Assembly (NCBI GenBank): GCA_948567375.1
Contig: OX419758.1
Coordinates: 62,153,965 to 62,217,964 of the forward strand
DNA from: Lunularia cruciata
Lineage: Eukaryota; Streptophyta; Marchantiopsida; Lunulariales; Lunulariaceae
Length of the DNA stretch: 64,000 nt
Reading direction: 5' to 3'
The notes beneath the pieces are model-generated. The model had not been told where the DNA came from, made no database searches, and worked only from the letters and a program-made list of their open reading frames with translations. Made by a program: the position numbers and the translations under genes. How positions within the stretch are numbered: position 1 is the first letter of the stretch; the number at the start of each line of letters is the position of its first letter. Below, piece after piece: positions 35,251 through 46,465 of this stretch.

Positions 35251-35789
35251 AATAGGGATGTAAAAAAATTGGTGTATTGTTAGTCAGCTTAGTCCAAATA
35301 CCAAGTCCTTTTAGAGCACCCAAATCCTTCATATTGAAGGCAAAACAACTAGTGTAGCTCCTCAAGAACCTCCAAACTCTCTGTCTTTCTCCTCTTGTAA
35401 GCGTGGGTCCCAAGTATCCTCTATAAGTGATGTAGGAGTGGAAGATGTATTGAGTGGCTGCTACACTTGGCCCTTGGGAGCAATAGTGTCATGCTCCCAA
35501 CCACTAGAGGTCCTAACCTCCGTGTGAAAAACTCCCTCCATTTTGGCTGCAAGCTCCACATGTCCTCTAGCTGCATCCCAAGTAGACCAAGGGTGTAATC
35601 CAAGTAGACCATGCTCACTTGGATGGACTCCAAGTAGACCTCTCTCTCTAGTAGCCATTAGATTTGTCCCAAGAATACCCTATCCACTTGTCCCATCACC
35701 CTAGCATACGCTTGAATTGTCTAGATATGCATAGAGCTCACTAGTGTCTAAGTGGTGATGCCTATCAAGCACATCCTATGGTACTCTGC

Positions 35790-36760
35790 CAAACCAAGGC
35801 TCACAATCTAGGTCAAACAATTCAGGTCCATAGCTTGACCTAACACCTAATTCTTGGATGCCTTTGACACTACTAGAACAACGGTAAGACCAGTGCAAAA
35901 ACCTATTTCCTGCTCTCTCTCTCTCTCTCATCTACATTTAGCTCCACCAACTGCTATAACTATGAGTCCCAAACAAGTCCAAACTCCCTCTCAAAAAACA
36001 TGGGAACCTAAGAAACTCATAAGTGTGGGAAAAGCAACTTGAGGCTATCTAACTAGGTTCACCACTACCATAGGTGACCTATTAGCCACTACCACCATCT
36101 GAGATTGACACCCAACATCCAAGATGTCATCAACCGTGAGGTGGTCTAGTTGTTGAATCCCATCAAAAGCACACTATAGAACCTCTTTGGGTAAGAGGTT
36201 CATCCACCAAAGACAAAGATGATGAGCTCATGATCCCACTCTAGTTGCATCCAACAACACGGCAAGTCCGACCCAAGGATAGACCTTATGTGTACTCGCT
36301 ACCACCCAATTGCAAGAATCACCCATTAAAGAGATATTCTCCAAATGTAAGTTGGATAAATGGATTGATGAACCTCAAGATGTACCTCAAGATGTTGTAG
36401 TATTTATAATATCTCCCAAAACATAACATCACATATGTATCCCTAACATGGCTATCTAAAAATCACCAAATGAATAGGACCATATCTCTCTAGATCATGC
36501 AACCCCAACAAGGAAATGTCTATAAGTAGGGTCTTTTGGTAACCCTTGAGTTTTGACATCAATAATAGCTCAAGATACCGATAGGCAAAGTGTGTCACAT
36601 GATGTAGAGAGACTCACCTAGCAGTCTCATCTCTCTCCACATAAAAGTACCACTATACTTGTTTACTTGTATACTTGTCTGTAGTACCGCAACTAGTTCA
36701 GTGCTAATCCCACCAAATCCATTAAACATACTCCCTCTATTAGATATTGCCAAGCAATGA
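35790..36760 (-). pseudogene. C5-cytosine methyltransferase remnant of copy 3
   Basis: Compared with copy 1, motif I survives as GFGGISTEL (about 36710-36735). The motif IV site is at 36441-36456 and keeps Pro-Cys, but the flanking Trp and Gln codons are both TAG. Motif VI keeps LENI (about 36330-36350), and motif IX keeps a GFCTG end near 35890-35900. Many further stops. It is an independent copy of the same domain in the same place of the element and therefore supports the architecture of copy 1. Confidence 0.8.
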
Positions 36761-36949
36761 GTGTGGTATCCAAAGGTGTCAAGGTAATCAACTCTAGAGG
36801 CTCATCCTCATATTCATCTCTTGGTGGTACAAAGGCTCCACTCCAAGCCTATTGCACCAATTGATTGGCATGTTGGTGTAATGTCTCCTCTCAACTCCAC
36901 AATAGAACATCCAAGGTAGATGGAACAATCCCACTCATACTCTAAATCT

Positions 36950-37483
36950 AAGTGATCTCCTTTGGTATCAAAGTATCCTTTGCATGGGCATTCCTCTCCA
37001 ATAAGTCAATAGGCCAAGTAACAAAACCACTAAAAGTTGAAATTGATGCCGCCATGGTCTAGGACTATAGTGAACCAAGATTGCCACTATTGAAGCATAT
37101 TGGTAGGCAACATACCCATCCCTCACCTGACCGCCAACCTGGTCTATAGGAGACTATCTCTTCCCAATAGTCAATATTGAAACCCATGGGGTATAACATT
37201 GCTCCTCCAACTAACAAATCATATAACTCAACTACGGTTGTAATGGCCTGGCCACCATGGAGTTATCAATCAAATGACTATGCTGAATCTGAAAAACAAG
37301 CTCTCCACATGTGATGTACTCTATAGAACCACCCCCTAAAGATATCTGGATCTAAAATGGACACCTTTCCACATCGATCTTTAGGAACTCCAAACTGACA
37401 ACTATAGCCTTCCCAAAAGTCTAGCACACCTAAGTCTAGTAAGACCCTTTGTGGTGTATAGACCTTTCTTGAATGTCCCATGT
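36950..37483 (-). pseudogene. retropepsin region of copy 3
   Basis: The - strand frame from about 37505 down contains [16 protein letters not shown], which fits the active-site D-(S/L)-G box of this family with LDLG, followed by a later ATTVVELYDLLVGG-like block and YPMGFNIDYWEE (about 37150-37230). The end of this region is shared with copy 1 at 1-187. Stops interrupt it near 37275. Confidence 0.6.
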
Positions 37484-38640
37484 ACATCTCCTTTGGGAGC
37501 ACCAATACTATTTGTCCCTAAGAAGGATGGGAGAATTTGCTTTTGTATTGATTACCATGACCTCAATAAACAAAAAATGAAGAATACATACCTTGACCTC
37601 AAATTGATGACTTGCTAGATCAATTGAGTGGAGAAAAATACTTCTCCAAGTTGGATCTTTGAAATAGCTATTGGTAAATTCTCATTGATAGGCAAAAGTG
37701 CAAAAGACTAACTTTTGCGCAAGGTATGGGCATTTTGAATGGATAGTTCCACCATTTGGGCTCACTAATGCTTCAACAATATTCATGGATTATATGCATC
37801 AAGTGTTGGATGTACTATTAGATTGGTATGTGGTGATGTTCTTGGATGATATTTTAATCTATAGCAAGATAGAGCAGAATACACAAATCAGGTGCAAGAA
37901 GTCCTAAGACAACTACGTCAATGGAAGTTTTATTGCAAGAAGTCAAAGTGTACTTTTTGGTAGAAGGAAGTTACCTTCTTTGATCATAGTGTCTCATTGA
38001 AGAGGTATTAAGATAGAAGAGGAGAAAATCAAGGCTATAATTGATTGGCCTACTCCAAAAGACACCATAGAAGTATGGGAATTTAATGGATTGGTAAGTC
38101 TTTACCGGAGGTTCATTCACTACTATATTCATGTGGCCACACCATTGATCAATCTCTTAGGAAAGACCTCAAGTTTTTAGTGGACCACCAAGCACAAAGA
38201 AGCATTCTAGAAGCTGAAACATATGGTGTCTTCAAGACCCATTCTTCAACCATACGGCCTTCAACTACCTTGAGTGGTTGATTTTGATGCTTCTAACTTT
38301 GCCATTGGAGCTATGTTGCAGTAAGAATTTCCAGATGGGTTACATCCATTGCCTTTGTGTCTTGCCAACCAAACATCACAAAAAGGAATTATTCTACTTG
38401 AGATCAAGAAAAACTAGCAAGGGTGTATGCCACCAAGTATGGAGGCATTATCCCTTGGGAAAACAAGTGATCATGCAAATTGATCACAAATCCTTGTTGT
38501 AGACGTTACATTTGGAGTACATGAAGAGTTGACATCATTGATGGGAGGAACAACTATAGTTTTTTGACATCAAACCTGAGTACAAACCCTATAGGTTCCA
38601 TGTCATCCTTGATGCCTTATCACGGTGATATGATTTAAAG
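37484..38640 (+). pseudogene. chromovirus reverse transcriptase and RNase H (5'-truncated)
   Basis: RT boxes: [10 protein letters not shown] near 37540, YGHFEWIVPPFGLTNAS (about 37729-37780) and the intact catalytic box FLDDILIYSK (about 37842-37870). RNase H fragments follow at 38270-38620, with a Gln-rich stop pattern. Frameshifts break the frame at about 37620 and again at about 37980 and 38320. Confidence 0.82.
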
Positions 38641-39915
38641 ACTCTTCCCTTCATCACGGTGGCAATTACAATAGTGTCAATTAATTCAAAGGTCCAAATC
38701 AAGTTTAGAGTTGCTTTACAACAAGACCTTTCCTTTCAAATGGTACAAGTTTGTATTGCAGCACATGACAAGGCATACAACATTTTCTTCTTCAAGTCAG
38801 ACCTTCTATCCTGTGAGAACCAAACTTATGTTCTAACCAAGGGTGATCTACAACTTGTGTGCCTTCAAGAAGCCCATGATTTCCCAATCATTGGTCACAA
38901 GGGTATGGACAAGACCTTGGGTACCCTAAAACACCAATGGTGTTGGCACAACATGGCATGAGAGATTCAAGTGTTTGTCCAATCTTGTAAGAGCTACCAA
39001 TGCAATAAGGCCAGTAGCCAAAACCAAGTAGACTTGTGCACCACTTCTCATCCCATCCTTACCCAAGACAAAGCAAGATCATAGAACAATTGATGTATTT
39101 GTTGATGAGCTTAGTAAGCAAATACACTTTGCACCAACCTTTGATATAGTGGATGCTCCACATTATTCTAGATCTACCCTGAAAATGTCTTCAAGCATCA
39201 TGGAATGCCTCATGTACTCATCTTTGATTGTGATCCTCGATTCATCAGCAAATTTTGTCAAGCAATCTTCTAGCTACTCAGCACCAAGCTTGCTTTATCC
39301 ATGGCCAATCATCCTCAAATTGATGGACAAACCAAACATCCAAATCACACTTTGGAGGATATAATTCATGCTTTGATCAATATTTACCATACTAACTAGG
39401 ATGAATGTCTTGCAATTGTTGAGTTTGCTTACAATAATTCCAAGCAAGCAAGCACCAAATTCTCTCCTTTCTTTCTTAATTTTGGCCACGACCCACTTGT
39501 TCCAGATTCCCTTCTTGCTCTCCCTTCATCTCATTCCCTCATACTTCCACCTTCTTGGCCACAATATCACAATCCCTACAATAAGCCAGTTCTCATCTCC
39601 TTGTTGCTCAAAAACAAGGTTTGCATATTGTCAAAAACAATACGCAAACCAACATCTCACCTTTCAACTTGGTGATAAGGTCATTTTTTCTTCTATTAAT
39701 ATGCCCCTCTCACTTGATACTCAAGTTTGTAAACTTTCTTCTAATTGGATAGGTCTATTTGATGTCACCCAAATCATTTTTCATGTTGCTTATTGACTTG
39801 CCTTGCCTTGCCTTATCATATGTAAATCTACCCTATCTTTCATGTTCCAATTTGAAACCTTTGTTTCTTATCGATCTTCTTTTGCCTCTATGTCCAACGT
39901 CCTCCACTTGTCCCT
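38641..39915 (+). pseudogene. chromovirus integrase
   Basis: The zinc-binding part (LQEAHDFPIIGHKGMDKTLG) is at about 38868-38926, followed by CKSYQCNK. The core is split among frames, with YNNSKQASTKFSPF-like residues of the C-terminal half near 39430-39470 and a QLGDKVIFSS block near 39667-39697. Stops and shifts are many, so it is inactive. Confidence 0.75.
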
Positions 39916-39930
39916 ATCAATGATCATGAG

Positions 39931-40101
39931 GAATATGAAATTGATCATATCCTTGCACATCACTACATTCAACATGGCCGCCAACAACATACTAAGTACA
40001 AAGTCCTTTGGAAAGGGCATCTCCTTCATGATGCCACTTGGGAGCCTCTTTCTCATCTCCACAATGCACAAATGGCCATCCAAGAGATTGAAGCTTTGAT
40101 G
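39931..40101 (+). pseudogene. intact-looking chromodomain
   Basis: One open frame gives EYEIDHILAHHYIQHG, then KYKVLWKGH and DATWEPLSHLHNA, a complete chromodomain fold pattern with the central Trp residues. Chromodomains bind methylated histone tails or other chromatin features and are thought to guide integration. It is the best preserved domain of this fragment. Confidence 0.82.
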
Positions 40102-40125
40102 GTGACAAGGATATCACCAACTAAC

Positions 40126-40137
40126 GGTGAGGGAATA
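40126..40137 (+). other. polypurine tract
   Basis: GGTGAGGGAATA lies directly before the LTR start TGTAACAACATGG. The tract GGTGGGGGAATA of the chromovirus at 57557-63248 has the same form. Confidence 0.8.
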
Positions 40138-40621
40138 TGTAACAACATGGAGTTTACAAAAAAGGTAGTTGAGACTAATGAAGTACCAAACAGACCAAAT
40201 TAGTCAAGAATTATAAGTATATCCTACAATCATGTAGGAAGCTATTTGGTACCTTCCAAGTATCAAGTAATGTGCATACCAAGTGGTGACTTCTAAGAGG
40301 GAGCTTCCCGGCTAGCTTAGTTTGTATGCCAAGTAAGTGGCTTTTAGAGGGAAGCTTCTAGACTAGCTTAGCTTGCATGCCTAGTAGGCGGTTTCAAGAA
40401 AGTAAGCTTCTCAAGAAGCTTCCTAATTAGCTTTGCTTGCACTCTAAGAAGGCGGCTCTTAGAAAACTTCCTTAAAAACTTCTCAAGAGCCTTGTATGTT
40501 CCCTATAAAAACCAAAGCCCAAGCTCATGCTAGGCATTCAAAGTTTCCCTCATTCAAGAGTCTCATTGTGAACTTTAACTCCAATTTTCCATTCTCCTAT
40601 TTCTCTCCTTGGTCTTTTACA
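40138..40621 (+). repeat. chromovirus 3' LTR
   Basis: Starts TGTAACAACATGGAG and ends GGTCTTTTACA. A TATA box (CTATAAAAA) is at 40503-40511. AAGCTTCTCAAGAAGCTTCC-type palindromes lie upstream of it. It is similar to the LTRs at 57557-57968 and 62823-63248, which are inverted. Confidence 0.9.
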
Positions 40622-43600
40622 CTCTTTTGGTAAAAATAACACAAGTTCTCCCTAAGATCAAGTGCTATGCTTCATAAAGTTCTTCTTTAAGCTCTAAAAA
40701 ATTCTTCCAAATTTCTTCTAACCCTTTTGAATGTGAAACATACATTGGTCTACAAAATCATACATTGTTAAGGAGTAAATCTAAGATAAATTGTATTCCT
40801 CAATTGTTAAACCTATTAGTATGTCATTTAGAAACATATTTGTAATTTACACAAATTCTCATCCACCTCCTTTAAAATAGTTTTCTTCATCTCCTTTTGA
40901 TTAACTTATAATTTATCTTTGGTTCAGATTGTAAACATTGGTAAATCTACTTCATAGCCTACACAATTTTCATTATATTTTCTCTTATGTGAAGTATTGT
41001 ACTCCATTATATCTTCAATGAAGATATAAAACATCCTAAATGTAAGAGTTTGTTATATACAATAACTTGAATTTATCATTTTTCCCAATTAACTTGAGCA
41101 CAATGATGTGCAATTATGAATTTTATCAACTATATATACTCTTGTTAGATCTTGGGAAGTAATATATTTAAGAATCCAAAAAGACAGTTCTTTCTTTCCA
41201 TCAAGCATCTAGAAGAAATTCATTTCTTAAGTTTATAAACATCACTAGCATTTACAAAAAAAGTTAATACCATATAATTTCCAAATTCAACCAAATTCAA
41301 CAACCATATATCAAAAAAATTTGACAATGATTATTTTAATCATAAAGTGAACATGAAAAAATTTTGTGCAAGTTGAGCTCTATACTCAATCAAAACTAGT
41401 GAAAAAAACTAACCAAGAGTACCACAACACTAAAACTAGTGAAACTCTTATTTGGTATCATCATTTTCTTGAAGAATCTTTTCTTTTATGCATTTTTGCC
41501 TATGAAATTTATCAAGTTTATTTTATGCAAATTAGATCATAAAAAATGTGATGTTCAAGTTTCTTAACAATAGAAATATCTTTCATTTTGATGTAGTTAT
41601 TCTTTACAAACATTGGTAAAAAGTTCCAACATGAATAGCTTTGCATGACTAATTGAAATTGTAAAGGAAAATGAATAGCTTTGCATGACTTGTTGAAATT
41701 GTAGAGAATAAGGTAAAAAGAATAAGGAAAGCAAAATTCTTTGCCATCTACTTATCTTGTTCTAGTTGCTTAGGTCCCATTGTGATTATCTTCATCTTCA
41801 TCTTTCAACCCTCATCTAAAACAATTCAATGCTTTTTTCAAAAATATTTGTTTTTTGAATAAGATTGCATTGGAGTTAAACAACATAGCTCTTCATCAAA
41901 GAAATCTAGATGATATTTAAGTATCAAAGTGATGGAATTTTTTTTTATGATTTGGAGTTGGTTGTTAAAAAACATCAGATATGATCATTGTCTATTTTAT
42001 TGATTTTACACTTGAAATACATATAAACCATCATTAGAGAATGATTGGATATAAGAGTGTTCTTAAGTATTAGTGAAATTGATTGAACTTAACTCTTTAT
42101 AATTTGCAAGGGAGACTATGAATATTCAAAGTCAAAGGAGTATATCTATGATATTGACTTAATATAATAACAAGATTTCAATGAGACTTTAGAGAAATAA
42201 TCTCATCAAATGAGTACTAACTAAGATGTGCTTACCTTTAACCTTTATTAAGGTTTATCTAGTGCTTTGCACCGTATTACCTATTCCTCCATAGAATGAA
42301 AAACTAGCTAGAGGATAACTAAACGAAGATGCGTGTTCCACACTTTTTCCTCCTTGATGCAAAATACTTATGGTCCAGATATTTTATATAAATAATGCAT
42401 CATTTAGTGCATTGTGTATGTATGCTATATGATGCTTAACAAAAAATTACTTATGTATAATATTGCCTATTTGTTCCGACTCTCTCTTGTTCTACCACAC
42501 ATTTACTTCTTTATAAATCGGTATAGATTAGTTTGATGCAGGACTCGGTGCGATGCATTTTGTAATTCATGTATGAATACATGGGAAGATAAGCATCTGA
42601 TCAAATAATTTATGAACACAATGATTAGGTGGAAATCATGGAGGTTTCTTAAATAATGTATCTACCTCCAACTATATTATATGTTTTAGGAATCCATTCA
42701 GGATGATAACCATATTAGTTATTTGTTCCTCTTACCATATTACTATCAAATAAGGTATTTTCAGAATAAGCTAAGAGGAATATGTGTTACCCTTGACGAG
42801 GAGGAGATTCAGGAGATTGCCTCCCTTCTTCCGAGCTATAATGATTTTATTTGACCTATTTAATTTTATGATAAAGTCTTAAGGTGGGGAAGCTTAGTGA
42901 ATAGAATGAACAACCTTGATGGTGCAGAACCAAAATTTGTGGTTGATAGTAAAAAGTAATGTCTCTTTATGTACGTAATTAAGAAACATATGTATGAGTA
43001 ATATCCATAGATCGCGTGATTGTTAACCTTAGAAAATTTAACGTGCTCTTCGACCCTTGGTCCAAAATGGATATTTGGAAGTGATGGTTAGAGATGTCCT
43101 AAGACTTCCATATAATATTTTTACTTTGGAAGCAATGCAGATGACATACCTATACAAAGTTCACAAAGGTCAGAATGCATAGGATTAAAGTGTAGAACTT
43201 GGCTAAGTATACTCCTTGATTCAAGCTAACATAGGAATGCATTACTTCTACTATCATCTTCATTCAGGAAAAATACCACCAAGGTCCAATGACTTGGTCT
43301 TGTACTATTTAGACGTAATTATAATTACTGAAGGATATCCTATAGATCCATACCCTTCCATTCCTTTGTTTCTTTGGTCAAGGGACTCATTTGAAACCTC
43401 TAGCATACTTTCTTCTAGCATTACTTATCCTCATATTTATATTCTACACATGATTATTCGGGTATCTGGTACATGATTATTCAGGTACCTTATACACATC
43501 CCGTAAGATGCTCTTGTCGATTATTCCGGAATGTTTGGAAATCTTTGATTAGAAAATATTGAGAGTCATTGTAGCATCTTAATATCCTCATTTATTTCAA

Positions 43601-44400
43601 AATCTTTGGAAATCTTCGTTAAGAAGATTTTGATAGTCGCATCTTCAGAATAGGATACCTTCTGATTAGATAGTATGAGTTTCATTAGGAAGACATGTAT
43701 GTAGGTGCCCTCTGAAGTTTCTTATTGGAACGGCCAGTCGTCCATGGAGAAAACAGTTGGCATTACTTTTATAGCAATTGGGCATCCCTCAAGAACCTCA
43801 CTTGGCCTAAAGTTTCATAGATTCGTCTTCAATTTCTAGAAGTCTCAAATGTGTCAGTTGATCTGGATATCCATATACCCTCTTACTCATGTAAAAGGCC
43901 TTTCCTGTTATGAGGTAGCCTATCGCTTGCTTATTCATATAAGCAAGCAATCAGATAGTAACTCCCATTGCTATCTTTCGATCTCATCCAAGATTAGATT
44001 TTGTTCTGAAAGTCATAGAAAAACTAGTTTTCTTAATCGAGATCAAGAGGTGGAATCTTAAGTTTACGTTTTACTCTTTAAAATGAATATCTTGAATCGA
44101 TGTGCGCCTCTCTCCGGTTCGAGTTGCAATGGGTTGCAAACGAACGAATTCTGATCTTCGGAACACATCTGAATGACTGTCACCCTCCACCATTCTCGAC
44201 TCTCGAACCGAACGCTTGGAACGATCTTTTGTCTACTCGAGCGAGCGCAAGTGAAGGACATCTTCCAGGGGATGAATTCAAGGTGCCAGTGATTAGTGCT
44301 CGACAGATACGAAAGAGTAATTACTGGTTGAATGAATTAGCATCAGCTGCGGGAATTTCTGGCAGATTGATTAGGGCGATCACGCCCTAGAGACAGAGAG
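40622..44400. other. AT-rich spacer and upstream region of the hydrolase gene
   Basis: No gene recognised. A short imperfect direct repeat (GAATAGCTTTGCATGACT) lies at about 41633 and 41672. The 43216-43476 + open frame is not recognisable. From about 44090 the sequence becomes richer in G and C, marking the promoter and 5' UTR of the gene at 44401. Confidence 0.45.
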
Positions 44401-46465
44401 ATGATAACGGGAGTGATTTCGAGCTCGAGAAACGTTCTTCGCAGGGGATGGACTGAGAGATGGGAAGTGAAGGGGACTGGAGCGAAGAAGTATTGCAGGG
44501 AGAGTAAGGGACTGGTTACTCTCGCTTATGATGAGATTCTTGTACCGGCGAAACCATCCGATGGGCGGCGTACGGTTATGTTTGTTCATGGGCTTCTTGG
44601 ATCGGGTAGGAATTGGCGTACCTTTGCTAAACAGCTTGCATCCAGTACCCTACAGCAGAGTCCAGCTAACTTCCCAGGTTTGTTTGATTTCCACCGATTA
44701 CCCTACTGCGGTTTTGATCTTTAATTTTGTTCTGTCGGAAATTTCTTGCCAAAACTAACAAGTGGTCTTAGCACAGCGGATAAGAGGAATTCTTCGGCGA
44801 AATGTATAGTTCTGCACATTGTGAAAATCAAGTTAAGGTGAAAAGATTTGGTGGTAGATGGAAAGGGAAGATTTCGTTGGTGATTGTGATTCTTAAACTT
44901 TCTTATTAATATTTTCAGCAGTTGGATCTTGCGATTGGAAGGAGTTTTTTGACCATGTGATTCTGTGCAGGTTGGCGCTTAGTTCTTGTGGATTTAAGAA
45001 ACCATGGGAATTCAGCTAGCCGAGGGTTTGCGCCTCCACATGATATGCCTGCTGCTGCGAAAGATATTGTGGAACTCATTAGGACAAGCTCATGTGGTTG
45101 GCCTGATATTGTGGTCTCTCATTCCCTGGGAGGAAAAGTTGCCCTTGAATATGGTCAGAAATCTGCTGCAGGAAATTATGGAGATGTAGTTGCCCCCAAA
45201 CAGGTAACTCATCTACTCTGCTCATTCTCTTCAGGTTCACATGAATACAAAACGACATGAACATGTCCATGGACCCTAAACCCCTCCGGCTGATCCAGCT
45301 CAAGCTACATGATCACTTGTCATTTCCCAGTTCGAAATTAGTAATGTCAAAATAGTTTCGGTGAAATCCCCATTCAGAGCATGAATTCGCCGGAGAAGAT
45401 AGTCTGCTGAACAGAAAGAAGTAATTGTTGTGCTAATTGTGAAAGTTCTCTGCTTACTTCTTCTGTGTGAAGTAAGCAGCCAACTTGGGACACTTGTGTC
45501 GAAGTCAGGCCCTTGGTTCAGTTGATCAAGTATGAGAGGCGAAATGGAGAATGAGTGATGTGAAGCAGGCTAATATAGTTGGAGAGGACAGCAGGGAGGC
45601 AAGAGTCGGGGTAACAAGTTATTAATGGTGTCCAGAACATGGTGCGCGACAGTTGTGGGTATTGGACTCTGTGCCAGGCAAGGTGCCAACTCGCAATTCT
45701 GAGGGAGAAATCGAGCAGGTCCTTTCCACTATTCAGTCCCTTCCAGACCCTTTCCCATCAAGAAGGTGAGTGAAACTTGTTCGCGTTTCAAGTATTTTGT
45801 GATCAAAGAGACGGCAATGTCTAGGCTGGGAGTTTGAGCTCCTGGATGTCGTCATTATGTTTTCATACCTCTTTCTGCGACATGTTGTTCAAATCCTGTT
45901 GATTGATTGACTGGTTCTTGCTTCTCAGGTGGTTGATACAGCAAATGGTTGAAAAAGGATTTTCCAAGAGCTTATCAGACTGGCTAGGGAGTAATCTGAA
46001 GAGAATTGGGTCAGGTGAGGAGATGACTTGGGTCTTCAATCCGAAAGAAGCCCATGAGATGTTCAACTCTTACAGGTACTAAGAATATAAACCTTGGCCT
46101 TTGTCTGAAGGAGATGAATGAAGAGAGTATCATCATGCAGATAGTGGAGTTGGTCAATCGAAGTGTGCTCATCACATTCCGTTGTGTGCGTGGCTGGCAG
46201 AGATATGGATTATTGGTCTATGTTGGAGAGTCCTCCTAAAGAGATGGAGATTAACATTGTTCGAGCAAGCAGAAGTGATCGATGGTCGCCTGATATTCTC
46301 TCGAAACTAGAGCGGCTCTCGAGTGGCAGCGGCGCAAATCCTGATGGTGGCAGAGTTGGTTATTACACTCTAGAAAACGCTGGTCATTGGTTGCATGTTG
46401 ATAATCCAGATGGTCTAGCTGATATCTTATTGCCATCCTTTTTGAAGGTTTCAAACAGCAGGTAG
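44401..46465 (+). CDS. ABHD11-like alpha/beta hydrolase, 5 exons
   Basis: A serine hydrolase of the alpha/beta fold, related to ABHD11 and its plant homologues; the substrate is unknown. Exons are 44401-44677, 44971-45203, 45653-45765, 45929-46075 and 46201-46465. Introns are GT-AG, phases agree, and the product is 344 aa. The oxyanion loop is FVHGLLGSGRNW (residues ~61-72). LVDLRNHGNS follows. The nucleophile elbow is VSHSLGGKVAL, in which the usual first Gly of G-x-S-x-G is Ser. The acid region is near VLDSVPGK or later, and the base is the His in AGHWLHVDNP. The N terminus is basic with few acids (SSRNVLRRGW), so organelle import is possible. The ATG at 44401 opens the frame; an upstream 96-codon frame at 44100 is in another phase. 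Intact, probably functional. Confidence 0.88.

Larger units (their letters stand above)
33520..37483 (-). mobile_element. methyltransferase-carrying Ty3 element, copy 3 (protease to start of integrase)
   Basis: The - strand repeats copy 1 in the same order: retropepsin region (to 37483), methyltransferase region, linker, RT, RNase H and the first part of the integrase, where it breaks off at about 33520 (matching copy 1 near 3738). It reaches further upstream than copy 1, showing that the methyltransferase follows the protease. Stops are frequent in every domain. At the high-coordinate end it is cut by, or fused to, the chromovirus at 37484-40621. Confidence 0.88.
37484..40621 (+). mobile_element. 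5'-truncated Ty3/gypsy chromovirus with 3' LTR
   Basis: The element starts inside the RT ([20 protein letters not shown]) at the junction with copy 3 and runs through RT, RNase H, integrase and chromodomain to a polypurine tract and 3' LTR. DNA and protein are close to the chromovirus at 57557-63248, so both belong to one family. The 5' half, with its LTR, is absent. Because the left boundary coincides with the break in copy 3, insertion, deletion or recombination took place exactly there. Confidence 0.9.
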
